Shown: positions 21,791-31,786, counted from the stretch's first letter. The stretch: 48,967 nt of DNA from Bigelowiella natans CCMP2755 (GCA_000320545.1 ADNK01000289.1:1-48967), one strand, 5' to 3'. Notes: generated by a model from the sequence alone, not told the origin. Numbers and translations are program-made.

Positions 21791-21959
21791 AACACTTGTG
21801 GTCGTTGATAAACAAAGCTTCAAAAAATGTAAATTTAAGCAACTTTGCATAGTTTGCACGAGTGATATACTAGTCAATTCTATAGATGGATTGCGCACAA
21901 AAGCTATGCATGTTGGTTTTTTTTTGATACAGCGTTAAGGCACAGAAGCGGTGCATAAT

Positions 21960-22220
21960 TAAGTATAATTTTCTGAGTAGCTCTTCCGCCTGCATGCGCA
22001 TCGCTAGCTCAGCATGAAATTAGCTCCAGCAACATGCTATGCACACATCGGTCATGTGACGGCGTGACCAAGTAGTAGAATCCGCAAACAAAAAAACCGT
22101 AGGCTGTGGTCCTCACAACATGACCGTTGCCGACACGCGCACGCACACGTACGTACACAAGCAACCCGTTCGGCGGTGGGGAGGTATGTATGTGTGTAGC
22201 GTTTAGCAACGTACACACCT
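21960..22220. other. Island of CATG/ACGCGCACG words
   Basis: Roughly 260 bp rich in alternating purine-pyrimidine words (GCATGCGCATCG, CACGCGCACGCACACGTACGTACAC, GTATGTATGTGTG) between the 3' ends of the 20502-21790 gene and the SDR gene. No coding sequence is recognised. Confidence 0.6.
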
Positions 22221-22242
22221 ATGTGTATGTATTTATCATTTA

Positions 22243-23140
22243 TCATCTGCCACCTGCCACACGAAGAATAGCTCCAGTGACATATGATGACACATCTGAT
22301 AGAAGCCAAAGCACAGGTCCTGCAACCTCTGCAGGACTCGCTACTCGTTGCATCGGTATGCTTGGAAACAAATCTTGAATACGATTTGGCCGGCCCATTG
22401 CTTTGTGAATATCTGTTTCTATGAGCCCTGGTGCAACTGCATTCACCCGAATATTGTTCGCCGCCACCTCTTTAGCCAGACCCATGGTAAACGTATCTAT
22501 CGCGCCTTTGCTTGCTGCGTACCACACATACTCGCCCGGACTTCCCAAAGTTGCGGCTCCCGACGAAATATTGACAATGTTTCCACCTAAGAAAAAGAAT
22601 AGGCGCACGATTAGATATTTCCCAGATTCAATAGCTGTCGTACCTCCGTGCTTTAAGTATCTCCGCACAGCTTCATGTGAGCAGAATATACTCCCACAGA
22701 CATTCACGTCTATTACTCTTTGAATGGTTTCTGGATCTGAATCTACAAGATTCGAACATATTCCTGTAATACCAGCACAATTAACGATATCGGTGACAGG
22801 TCCAAGTTGTGCTTCCGTATCATCGAATAGCTGGGATACCTGAGCGACCCGATGATGACACATTCGATCATAACGCAAAAGTGAATTGCACCTGTTTGTG
22901 GCAACTAACATCTGCCCGGATGGCCACAGCGTTCGATTGCTTCAATCGCATAGGACCGTGCTTCTCGAATGACTGGTTCATCGGCGACCTCCCCAAAATC
23001 TCCTTCACTAAGGCTTGAGCCTGAAGCTCATTCGACTGGAAATTGACACATACATTGAACCCTTGAGCATGTGCCAGACGAGACACAGCCGCTCCAATAC
23101 CTCTGCTACCACCCGTTACGATCAAACATCTATTAATCAT
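22243..23140 (-). CDS. Short-chain dehydrogenase/reductase (SDR), FabG-like
   Basis: Three exons, 23140-22892, 22839-22644 and 22586-22243, join in phase to 262 residues, the usual SDR length. Classical SDR features are all present: the dinucleotide-binding TGGSRGIG near the N-terminus, an acidic ADVS turn, NCAG, the catalytic Tyr and Lys in WYAASKGA, the helix GLAKEVAANNIRVNAVAPGL with the PG motif, and a C-terminus VTGAILRVAGG. These enzymes reduce or oxidise carbonyl or hydroxyl groups with NAD(P)H. Which substrate cannot be told. An unusual insertion (about residues 45-60) lengthens the loop between the second helix and the ADVS strand. The ATG at 23140 was chosen because the Rossmann strand starts right after it. 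Confidence 0.92.
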
Positions 23141-23529
23141 CTTCTTCAATTGTGGGGGACGGATTACAAATCGTGCATACGTCCCGTCTGTTCCGTCGTT
23201 CGCCGTTTGTGTTGCGCCTTGTGTTCCGCGAACTTTCTCGATGGAGAGCACGAATTACGAAGAGCAGTGCGATTGTGGCATGCGACAGGGACAAATCACA
23301 TTTTTGATTAGATTGAGAAGAAAACCTCACAGTTTTACTTCATCGCATCCGAGCTGGAAGTGCTCATGTGAAATTCCCCTCCCACACCCGCACCTTCGTT
23401 CGTTCATGATAGACATGCAATACACTATATATGTAATATATATTGTATAATATGTATTGTGTATTGCTGTGTCTATTGTGTTCAATGCTAGTCCTCGCAT
23501 TCGTTTGGCCAACCACGCGCGATTTCACC

Positions 23530-23533
23530 AATG
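23530..23533. repeat. Target-site duplication (left), AATG
   Basis: This AATG directly abuts the left LTR. The same four bases follow the right LTR at 29250-29253. Ty3-type integrases usually leave 5 bp; a fifth matching base is not seen with these LTR ends. Confidence 0.8.
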
Positions 23534-23859
23534 TGTTGCGCGTAAGGTGTTCACAGGCCGAGGCGCTACGTGCACAAGTAGGCAGGGGGGGGGAAAGGCA
23601 CGTTTGCTTCCTTTTGAAGAGTTGTGTTTATTTTTATTAAAGATTATATTTTTATTAAATCGTGCACTGCGTAATCATTCGCGAAGCTTTCGCGAATGCC
23701 GCCGCACGTGGGGCAGCACACTTCCGGTGTGCTGCCATGAGTCCCGCCGGAACCCACGTGCCTATGCTGTATTAATATCTACGTTATCTATATTCTATAT
23801 CCGCGACAACCCCTTTGTTGTCGCACGTGACTTGTGCCCGCGTAGTGGTACGCGCTACA
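23534..23859 (-). repeat. 3' LTR of copy 2
   Basis: On the + strand it runs TGTTGCGCG to GCGCTACA and equals the LTR at 28924-29249 base for base as far as I can read, including the nine-G run. It is the downstream LTR because the element is transcribed on the - strand. It contains the same four hairpins as copy 1 (for example 23676-23698 and 23712-23736). Confidence 0.97.
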
Positions 23860-23910
23860 CCTCCCCCAAGTCACGTTGCTCCTTCCTTCCTTCCTTATTC
23901 CCTTAGACCT
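23860..23910 (-). other. 3' spacer with polypurine tract, copy 2
   Basis: Read on the - strand it ends GGGGGAGG immediately before the 3' LTR, the expected plus-strand primer site, with a second purine-rich GGAA-repeat run upstream. Confidence 0.7.
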
Positions 23911-26900
23911 TCATCGCTTTCGGAACTTCACCAACCACCAGGTAATAGATTCCTCTCTAACCTTATCTCCTTTGTCGCTTACCCAGAACTCACCTTCGTC
24001 CTTAGGTTCGTGTCCATACCAGCCCTCTGCATCAAGGTCCCCCAGGACCTTATACCAGTGCTCAAAGGGTAAGTCGGGAACAGCTAGGTAGAGTAGCTGA
24101 TATTTTCCGTCCTTTATTTTCATAGCTACCCTCTCCATATTTCGTAATCCAGGGTAGCCTAGATAGACAATCTTCATGCGCCAATCGTCGTTCACCCTGA
24201 CCTTATTGTTTCCATATTCCACATCGAACTTAGGTCGGGGTCCTAAACAAGGCATTGCTCGCTCCCACACAGTAGGGTTTACTTTAACATCCTCTAGGAG
24301 CTTCTCACCGATATCATAATTCTTTAGGTGACTGATGTGGCGCAAGGTGACCCTGTTCCCATCATAGATGTAGTACTGCTTCCTCCCCTTCCTCTCGGTA
24401 ACCTTTGCAACGCCACCCCAGAAGGGGTCTTGTTTATTTCTCGATCTCAGATTTACCTTGGCCCTAACATACTGTCCTTCCTTTAGAACTCGGCCATCGT
24501 ACGGGACCTTCTCGTCTTCGCTCTCGGTATCGTCGTCGTTGTCGTCGCCTTCTTCCCTCTCCTTATCCTTGATACCTCCCCCAGACGTGAAGGTGTCGTT
24601 TACTAACCCTTGTATCTTGTCTGGTGTGGTGCTATTTATCCTGCTTAGGTTGGCCAAGGTGCGGTGGAGTCGCTCTACCTTGGAGTTGGACTGGGCATAG
24701 TATACAGGTGAGGCATCAATATTAGGGTGTGGTAGCTGTAGAAGAGAGGTCTCATTATCCACATGTAACTTCTTTGGTATCTTGTTTATGCTAACTTCAT
24801 CAGGGATAGCCTGGAGCTCAGACTCCCAGGTACGGTAGCAGTTAGTAAGCCTCTGCTTATATAAGCCTTTGTTCTTCTTAGCAACGTTGACCTTGATAAT
24901 CTTTTTAACCCAGCACTTTCCAGTGGCCACATCAACGAAGGTAAGGTAGTGATAGCCATCGTACTTATAAACATCAATTTGCACGATATCTAAGAAGTTC
25001 CTTGCTTTGATTTTCTTAGATGCACGGCTCTTGCTGGACTCCTTGGTGGCGACGCCTGCCGCCTTCAAGCTGGAGCACCTGCAGCCACGCAGGTATGTCC
25101 TTATCTCTTTTAGCTTGTAGGGCCAGTAGTAATGGTAGAGTAGAGCAGTGATATGGTTTTCTCCTACGTGTGCAGGTCCATGGGCGGTAAAGAGAAGGGC
25201 TCCCCTGGTCCGCCGTGGCACGTAGGTACGCCTAACATTATTAGTGTATACATATATCCTATCACTAAGTACCTCATGCTTGTGTTTGTATTTATCCAGG
25301 TGTTCTTGAAGGTGCTGGAGCTCCTCTGGCTCAGGCAGGAAGTCGCCGTCCTCGAAGGTAATCGCGTTAACCATAGGGGTGACCTGGGTAGGGACTTTCT
25401 TTTCGAACAGCCTGCTGAAATAGTCAGCAAGCTGCTTGTCTCCTGGTGCGTAGACCACTGTCCTCTTGTCCCTAAACTCTTCCGTGTCCGCCCTCATAGC
25501 TGCATACTCATCGTTAGGCGCTTCGAGCTTGCGGTCGATGCCTAGGAGGGGCTTGTGGTCAGTCATTAAGGTGAAGCTGGGCACCGACAGCAGGTAGTAT
25601 CTTAGTTTCCTCTGCGCCTCAGTCATGGCTTTATACTCTCCTTTTGTAGGGCTGTACTTGGCCTCAGCTGCTGTGCAGGCCCTGCCCCACACCCGTATGA
25701 TCTGCTGGTCTTGGGTAAGTACAGCAGCCATACCTAGCTTAGACCAGTCTGTCCATAGGGTAGCTGGTCTAGTAGTGTCTAGCTTAGCATTCAATAGGGT
25801 GTTGCTGCATAACTTTATTAGGTTATCGAAGTGGGCATCAAGGCCAGCCTTGGCCCACACCTTAGCGAAGCTGAGGCCTACAGAGTTCTCCTTCCGGTAA
25901 GCAGTAGTAAAAGCAGCTGCAGTCCTAGCGTAGGTAGGGGAGAACCTACGTAGTATCCAAGCTGCAGTCTGCAAGAATGACTTTAACTCCTTTGCATTCT
26001 TAGGTTTAGGGGCTTGCTGTAGTGCTGCTACTTTCTCGGGGTTTGGGGTGATGCGGCCTTGCTCCAGGTAATATCCACACCACTTGATTCTTGTAGCTAG
26101 GAATGTACACTTCTGCAGTCTAATAGTAAAACCGAAGTGTGCAAACCTAATAAATATATTTTCCAGGAGGAAGATCTGAGCGACGACTGTGTTGGTACAT
26201 ATTATGTCATCATCCACATACACAAACACAAACACCCACAACACAGACGCCATCCCATCATGTGTGTATGCCCTGTAGTTCTGACTACTGAACGCATCCC
26301 CTGATATGCTTAGGCCGTAAGGGAATACGACGAAGTGCCACTTCCTGTGCCTGCTGGAGAACGCGGTAATGGGGCGGGAGGTTTTGTGGATGGGTGTCTG
26401 CATGTATGATTCATTTTTATCTAGGGAAGAGTAGTATTTGTATCCTATGACGTGTTCAATAACGTCATCTATCCTTGGTGTAGGTGTCTGGATCCTCTTT
26501 ATTACTCGGTTGTGGCGGATGAAGTTGTGCGCCAGGCGGAAGAAAGGGTAAGTAGGTTTCTTAGCTAGCACATGTCTCACGTTCCATGGTGAGTTGCTTG
26601 GCTCTATCTTCCCTTCCTTTGCCCATTCATTGATCTGCCACTCTATCTTTTCCCAGTCCGCTTCCGGTCGCCTATGTTCTGGGTCATTGATGATGCACTC
26701 TTCGTATCCCTTCTTTAGCTCGATCTTTACTGGGGTAAGCTTGCTGGAGGGCTTCGTCGTCGGCTTGGTGATGTCAGAGTACTTCTCGTTTAATATTTTA
26801 TTAATGTACTTTTTGCCTTTGTCGATATCCCAATCATCAGCTGGGGGGGTCTTGTCCAGTAGCTCCGTTATCTGTCGGATGGTCTTGCCGGGGTTCTTCT

Positions 26901-28884
26901 TCCGTAGCTCGGTAGGTGTAGGTAGCTTGTTGTCCGCTAGGTCCATAAACTCTAACGCATTAACGCTTGACTCAGAGGTCCACTCGTCAAGCCGTATCAT
27001 GTTCTGGCTGATGGTCCTGCCTGACTTCTTTGGCAACTTAGCAAAGTATATCTTGTGATTGTAGAATGATATGATCCCCCCTAATTTTTCTAGGGCATCC
27101 TGTCCGAGGAGTAGTTCCATGGATAAAGTCATGGCTACTCGGGTCTTGATTTGGGTCTCCGCGTCGCTGCCAGGTATCTGTAGCTTTAGCATTAGCTCAC
27201 CGACGGTCTTCATGGAAGAGCTTCCGTCTGCTTGAGCATATTTACGTTCTTTCTTAGTCACTTGATCCAATAGTCCTAACCTTCTTACTGTGCTTAGGCT
27301 TATGAAGGACTTCGGCATGCTGCCACTATCCCAAAGGGCAGGTAGTTTCTTGTAGTCTCCGTAGCTGTCTTTAACTTTAACCTTGGTCATAGCAACTTTG
27401 ATAGTCCTGTTAGCGTCTTCGTCATTAATGTTGCATACTCCTAAGTTCTTTATGTCGTCTAGGGTCATGGGCTTGTCTTGGTCCTGCGTTGCTGGTACTG
27501 CTGTCTTCGTCGGCGCCTGCTTAAGGTGATCTAATATTCCGTTTATCTGCTGCTGTATAGCATTGATACTGTTCTGCTTTTTGTTCTTATATTTATTGTT
27601 CTTCCCGTTGTTGCTGCCTTGCCATTTGCTGTTGTTATATCCTTGTCCTCTGCCTTTCTTTCTCTTTAACTTCTCGTAGTGTTCGTTGAGCTGCCTGATC
27701 GTCATCCTGGGTCGTCCTTCTTTCCTGTCTCTGCAGTCTTTAGCGGTGTGTTTCCCTTTACGTGAGCAGTATCCGCAACGTCGGTTACCTTCCCTGTCCT
27801 TGTACCAGTCTCGCTGCGGCTTAATAGCGTTAATGTTTCCTATGCCAGGTACCTTAGGGCTGGTAAACTTGCGGTCCTGCTCCTGCTCGCGTAGGGATAT
27901 AGCCTGCACTGCTGCCTCCATCGTGGTGTAGCCTTTCTCCGTAACGTAAGTGGATTCCTTTATCTTTAACTTGAACTCTTCAAACCTTGCCTGATCATCA
28001 CCTGTGTTGTAATTAAAATCATGTAGTTCGTCGATCATATCCTGGAAGCGCGTGGCAAAGTCTCTAACAGGTTCTCTCTCATGCTGCATCATTGCTCTGT
28101 ATTTTCTAATAGCCTGGGGTAGGGAGTTAGCATCCTGTTCATTTACAAAAGCCTTCATTATCGCCTCAACGTCTCGTAGCCCACTAACTGTAGTGTGTAT
28201 TTTCTCTAGCTGCCTGATCCGGGTCCTGCCTGTCTCGTAAAGGTCCATGGCTTGCTTTATTATAGCTAGCCATTTGAGCTTGTCGTTTTCGGTGGGGTTA
28301 GGGGTAAAGTCGCAGAGTATACTCCTAGCGTTCTTCCACCACCTCCTTGCCTCACCTCTTTTCCCGTTGTATTTCGTTATCATAACCGGTGCTGTTTTAA
28401 CAGACATGAACTGGGTGTTCCGCTGTACCGGCTGCTGCTGCTTGACGGTGCTCTGGGTCGTCCCCCGCGAGGCGCCCAGACCCCCGTCGTTCCTAAACAA
28501 AGCTGCCCACTCTGGAGGTAAGTCTGCTTCGTAATCCATGATGTCCTGCATGATAGCTGCCCAAACATCATGTGTCTGATACTTGTATTCTATCGATACT
28601 TTCAGTTTGGCGTAGTTGCTCGCCCTGGGTCGCAAGGCTCGTAATGCCATTACGACCTTCTTGCTTTCGGCGGCCACGTCCTCGTCGTCCGCCTCGTAGA
28701 AGTTCTCCAGTGCCTCTGCTGCTGCATCTGCTTTCTTAATCCCGGGTGCTGGTCCCGGCGGTGCCTGTGGAGGTGTTCCTCCTCCTTCCTTAGCGTCCGT
28801 ATCGCCCTTCCTTTCCTGTTTCTGCTCGTGCCCTTGCACGGCCTGCGAGCCAAAGTCCTGCTGTTCTTCTAGCTGCTGTGACAT
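23911..28884 (-). CDS. Ty3/gypsy gag-pol polyprotein
   Basis: A single 1657-residue frame. The N-terminus is Gln/Glu-rich. The gag core is at about 170-345, followed by a zinc knuckle at 370-384 with spacing C-X2-C-X5-H-X4-C, one residue longer than usual. The aspartic protease has D519-S-G. The reverse transcriptase (about 750-960) has a first Asp at 822 (SSLDKN) and YVDDD at 889-893. RNase H has D1046 (TDWSKLG), then GEYKAM and TDHKPLL. The integrase has a zinc-finger-like HGPAHVG...CRC segment (about 1230-1270) and a catalytic core with D1304, D1376 and E1404, so only 27 residues separate the last two instead of about 35. Then come a GPY/F-like strand-rich module (about 1470-1530) and an unassigned C-terminal extension of about 120 residues. 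Gag and Pol share one frame with no stop, so no frameshift is needed. The start ATG lies 39 nt after the 5' LTR. Confidence 0.95.
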   Translation of the reverse strand: MSQQLEEQQDFGSQAVQGHEQKQERKGDTDAKEGGGTPPQAPPGPAPGIKKADAAAEALENFYEADDEDVAAESKKVVMALRALRPRASNYAKLKVSIEYKYQTHDVWAAIMQDIMDYEADLPPEWAALFRNDGGLGASRGTTQSTVKQQQPVQRNTQFMSVKTAPVMITKYNGKRGEARRWWKNARSILCDFTPNPTENDKLKWLAIIKQAMDLYETGRTRIRQLEKIHTTVSGLRDVEAIMKAFVNEQDANSLPQAIRKYRAMMQHEREPVRDFATRFQDMIDELHDFNYNTGDDQARFEEFKLKIKESTYVTEKGYTTMEAAVQAISLREQEQDRKFTSPKVPGIGNINAIKPQRDWYKDREGNRRCGYCSRKGKHTAKDCRDRKEGRPRMTIRQLNEHYEKLKRKKGRGQGYNNSKWQGSNNGKNNKYKNKKQNSINAIQQQINGILDHLKQAPTKTAVPATQDQDKPMTLDDIKNLGVCNINDEDANRTIKVAMTKVKVKDSYGDYKKLPALWDSGSMPKSFISLSTVRRLGLLDQVTKKERKYAQADGSSSMKTVGELMLKLQIPGSDAETQIKTRVAMTLSMELLLGQDALEKLGGIISFYNHKIYFAKLPKKSGRTISQNMIRLDEWTSESSVNALEFMDLADNKLPTPTELRKKNPGKTIRQITELLDKTPPADDWDIDKGKKYINKILNEKYSDITKPTTKPSSKLTPVKIELKKGYEECIINDPEHRRPEADWEKIEWQINEWAKEGKIEPSNSPWNVRHVLAKKPTYPFFRLAHNFIRHNRVIKRIQTPTPRIDDVIEHVIGYKYYSSLDKNESYMQTPIHKTSRPITAFSSRHRKWHFVVFPYGLSISGDAFSSQNYRAYTHDGMASVLWVFVFVYVDDDIICTNTVVAQIFLLENIFIRFAHFGFTIRLQKCTFLATRIKWCGYYLEQGRITPNPEKVAALQQAPKPKNAKELKSFLQTAAWILRRFSPTYARTAAAFTTAYRKENSVGLSFAKVWAKAGLDAHFDNLIKLCSNTLLNAKLDTTRPATLWTDWSKLGMAAVLTQDQQIIRVWGRACTAAEAKYSPTKGEYKAMTEAQRKLRYYLLSVPSFTLMTDHKPLLGIDRKLEAPNDEYAAMRADTEEFRDKRTVVYAPGDKQLADYFSRLFEKKVPTQVTPMVNAITFEDGDFLPEPEELQHLQEHLDKYKHKHEVLSDRIYVYTNNVRRTYVPRRTRGALLFTAHGPAHVGENHITALLYHYYWPYKLKEIRTYLRGCRCSSLKAAGVATKESSKSRASKKIKARNFLDIVQIDVYKYDGYHYLTFVDVATGKCWVKKIIKVNVAKKNKGLYKQRLTNCYRTWESELQAIPDEVSINKIPKKLHVDNETSLLQLPHPNIDASPVYYAQSNSKVERLHRTLANLSRINSTTPDKIQGLVNDTFTSGGGIKDKEREEGDDNDDDTESEDEKVPYDGRVLKEGQYVRAKVNLRSRNKQDPFWGGVAKVTERKGRKQYYIYDGNRVTLRHISHLKNYDIGEKLLEDVKVNPTVWERAMPCLGPRPKFDVEYGNNKVRVNDDWRMKIVYLGYPGLRNMERVAMKIKDGKYQLLYLAVPDLPFEHWYKVLGDLDAEGWYGHEPKDEGEFWVSDKGDKVREESITWWLVKFRKR

Positions 28885-28923
28885 TGTTAGTCAAATCGTT
28901 TCCCGTGTGTGGAAGCCAAAGGT
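28885..28923 (-). other. Leader between 5' LTR and gag start
   Basis: On the - strand this reads ACCTTTGGCTTCCACACACG and on to the ATG. The primer binding site should be here. A TGG that could pair with a tRNA CCA end lies about five bases after the LTR, but I could not match the bases that follow to a specific tRNA, so the primer is unassigned. Confidence 0.5.
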
Positions 28924-29249
28924 TGTTGCGCGTAAGGTGTTCACAGGCCGAGGCGCTACGTGCACAAGTAGGCAGGGGGGGGGAAAGGCACGTTTGCTTC
29001 CTTTTGAAGAGTTGTGTTTATTTTTATTAAAGATTATATTTTTATTAAATCGTGCACTGCGTAATCATTCGCGAAGCTTTCGCGAATGCCGCCGCACGTG
29101 GGGCAGCACACTTCCGGTGTGCTGCCATGAGTCCCGCCGGAACCCACGTGCCTATGCTGTATTAATATCTACGTTATCTATATTCTATATCCGCGACAAC
29201 CCCTTTGTTGTCGCACGTGACTTGTGCCCGCGTAGTGGTACGCGCTACA
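28924..29249 (-). repeat. 5' LTR of copy 2
   Basis: 326 bp and identical by eye to 23534-23859. As the upstream LTR of a - strand element it should hold the promoter. An AT-rich stretch at about 29156-29190 is the only TATA-like patch. Polyadenylation-type AATAAA words lie on the - strand near 29017-29049. Confidence 0.95.
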
Positions 29250-29253
29250 AATG
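29250..29253. repeat. Target-site duplication (right), AATG
   Basis: Partner of 23530-23533. Confidence 0.8.
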
Positions 29254-29800
29254 TGAACCTTGACATCAGTGTTTCCAACCACACACGAATGTTGGCGGAG
29301 GCGTAGCATCACGTCCAGCGGCGTGCCACGTGCCACACGTGCACGCGCGTGCTGGCGTGCCCACAATTGCAAGGTGGCCAGCACTGCTAGCACTGGAGCA
29401 GCAGCTGTGTGCCTTGACATCATGCTGACAGCACACTGCACACTGCACACTGCACACTAGATGATCAGTTCTCAGGACAGAGTCCAGGTTGTTGCGTTGC
29501 ACAATTGGTCAAGTGCGCGCTGTGCACCGCTAGCCTAGACCGTGCTGATCGATGGGTGCAGCTAACTAGCCTAGCGTGGTGCGCGTGCGTGTGCATGACC
29601 ACGACACCCACTGTGAAGCCCACACTGGCGTGTTGTGCAATTGCATGCAATTTTTTTGGTGCCCGATGTTTGGGAGCGATGGCAGCATCTGCACATGTGT
29701 GACTAGATGGCATGCGCCGTAGGGTGTAGTCATGTGCACGCGAACCTTGTGTGTGTGTGTGTGTGTGTGTACATGTATGCATGTATAAATGCCATCATGT
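29254..29800. other. Island of CACGTG/TGCACA words
   Basis: About 550 bp next to the retroelement, dense in CACGTGCCACACGTGCACGC, GCACACTGCACACTGCACAC, TGTGCATGACC and a (GT)n run at 29750-29770. No coding sequence is recognised. From 29800 to 30250 I see only AT-rich sequence without gene signs. Confidence 0.6.
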
Positions 29801-30250
29801 TGTATTCTCATCATGTCCCCCTCACAATGCTGTGTTGTTTACTATCGAAAACGCCACTGATGGCTTCATTTAAGGAAGCCATAACACTCAGTCAATAGCT
29901 GTAGCGCGTTTGCCTAATGTTTCATCTTGGCGGCGCCTATCTAGCTTTCTATTAAATGTGTATGGGTGCCTCCAGAAAAGATAATCTATAACTAATACTT
30001 GAATGCGCTTTACCTGCAAGATTGATTCTATCTGCGGCTGCATTGCCTAAGGAAAATTAGTAGATTTAAGCTATATATCGGTACATGTGTCAATGCATGC
30101 AAACCTGCGATCTCCTCACAATATCAGAGACCCACTTTAGCAAGCGTTGGCAGTGACGTTTTTCATCCGTTGCGAAGTCTAACAAGAAAATATGAGAAGA
30201 AAATTAGAAAGGGAACATTGAGGTATTAATCGTGACACGTTGTTCATCTT

Positions 30251-30799
30251 TTAATGCTTTTCTCGCTTCTCCTTTGGTTTTGGGGTACTTTTGAATATAT
30301 GTGGAGTGATTCCGCAATGTGTGAAATCTTGCTCCGTAAGATTCAAACCCCTCAAATTGATCAACAATGAAGGCTCTTTACGGGTCAGCAGGGCAGCTAA
30401 TATCGCCTTTCAGATTAGTATGTGAATTATTTGTATTTAGAGAGAAGCAAAATCATATGCGAATATAAGTGCTGTCGTAAAAAAAGACACAAAACCTACA
30501 GCTTCCCCGACGCCACTTTTAAGAGGAGAGAAACATCATTTTATTATCTCATCTACGTCACGTTATTTCTGCAAACCTTGTACCCACAAGAAGTTACCGT
30601 ACTGTTATGTGCTATGTCGAATTTTTGCAGTGAGCAGCTTGGAGACGACAGGGCCGAGGCCAGATGTTCTGAAATATAACAAAAAGCGAAAAATGGTGCG
30701 CGTTGACACTAGGGATAGGAACGTGCAGGATGAAAGGGAAAGAGCGCCTTCTCATCTATCGCCAAATCATAGAGGTGTATAACAATATAAAGATATATA

Positions 30800-30839
<40 letters not shown>

Positions 30840-31786
30840 CAGCGAATGACCTGCTCCTATGTCACTGAGTTCATTCTCACTGACATCTATCGATTTGATA
30901 GTTTTATGCCCGGGATGTATGAGCGTATCCGCGATATACTTGGCACCCTTATCGGTTATGAGATTCCCTGCAAGGATCAGCTGCCTTACCGGGCATGGAC
31001 TCAACTGCAGCGCTTGACAAAGCTGATCTGTAAATAATAATCACTGTTAAGAATATGAAGTTGTAAGATTGGAAAGCATCTTCTTCCTAAATACGCACCG
31101 ACAGCGACATCGCCGATCATGCTAACGCTTAAGTCCAGCACTTGTATGGGAGCCTTAGTGCTTATCAAAGCGCTGCAAAGTATTTTGAGGCCACCATTTC
31201 CCAACTTGCTCAGCTCTAGAGAGCGTAAGGGACATCTGAGAAAAGTACGTTCAGTAGGGCGCCGATCGATGGTCTAGCTGACAAACGAGTAGAGGAAAGG
31301 CGAACGACATGACGACAGAGAGATGGAAATACTGCTCGATACTTCGTTCCTTCGAGAGCATTGCTAAACTCCATAAAACTGTTCCGAGTCCCCATGTCCA
31401 CAATAGTCATGTCCGTCACGCCCATATCCCCCTGATCACGCAAAGGGAGGCGATGAGTAGGGACGTTAAATGATTTCTGAGGGAGGGCTAGATGATCGCA
31501 GAGACTGATCAGACGCCTTTTTCATCGGCGTCGGTATGATGCTTACCGCTTCAAACTAGAAAGAAACATTTAGCTTTAATTCTGTGACGCACTATGCCAA
31601 TCAACATGCATGCATAATACAGGCACGAACCCCCCCGCATGTGTGTTTGTCCAGCATCGAATAACGAACAGTAACTGTGAAGCAACTCCTGTTTGCTACG
31701 GAACGGCTCGAAAAACCATCCTGCACTACTCACCTTCCTCAATATCTCGACGGCCTCTCGCCATCCGAGAACAGACATTCCGGGCA
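30251..31786 (-). CDS. Leucine-rich repeat protein (ribonuclease-inhibitor type), partial model
   Basis: Exons: 31786 (or ATG 31778)-31734, 31555-31547 (only 9 nt), 31431-31333, 31213-31099, 31027-30851, 30668-30603 and a last coding exon 30406-30251. Repeats of the RI/NLRC type follow each other: MGVTDMTIVDMGTRNSFMEF, GGLKILCSALI..VLDLSVSMIGDVAV, VRQLILAGNLITDKGAKYIA, IKSIDVSENELSDIGAEHLA and LQKFDIAHN. Such repeats form protein-binding horseshoes. The junction between 30603 and 30406 does not fit in phase; a short exon near 30490-30505 is likely missing. An (AT)n run at 30797-30838 lies in an intron. Whether the first exon is the true start is open. Confidence 0.7.

Larger units (their letters stand above)
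23534..29249 (-). mobile_element. Complete Ty3/gypsy LTR retrotransposon, copy 2 (5716 bp)
   Basis: The element is bounded by two 326-bp LTRs in direct orientation that read as identical, and flanked by the 4-bp direct repeat AATG (23530-23533 and 29250-29253), a target-site duplication. Between the LTRs are a 39-nt leader, one uninterrupted gag-pol frame of 1657 codons, and a 51-nt 3' spacer with a polypurine tract. The domain order (gag, protease, reverse transcriptase, RNase H, integrase) is that of Ty3/gypsy (Metaviridae). Identical LTRs and an intact frame point to a very recent insertion. It landed between the SDR gene and a word-biased intergenic island, probably without breaking a gene. 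Confidence 0.97.

Noticed and set aside
28885-28923. A named tRNA primer for the retroelement
   Set aside because: A TGG exists near the LTR, but the following bases could not be matched to a particular tRNA 3' end from memory.
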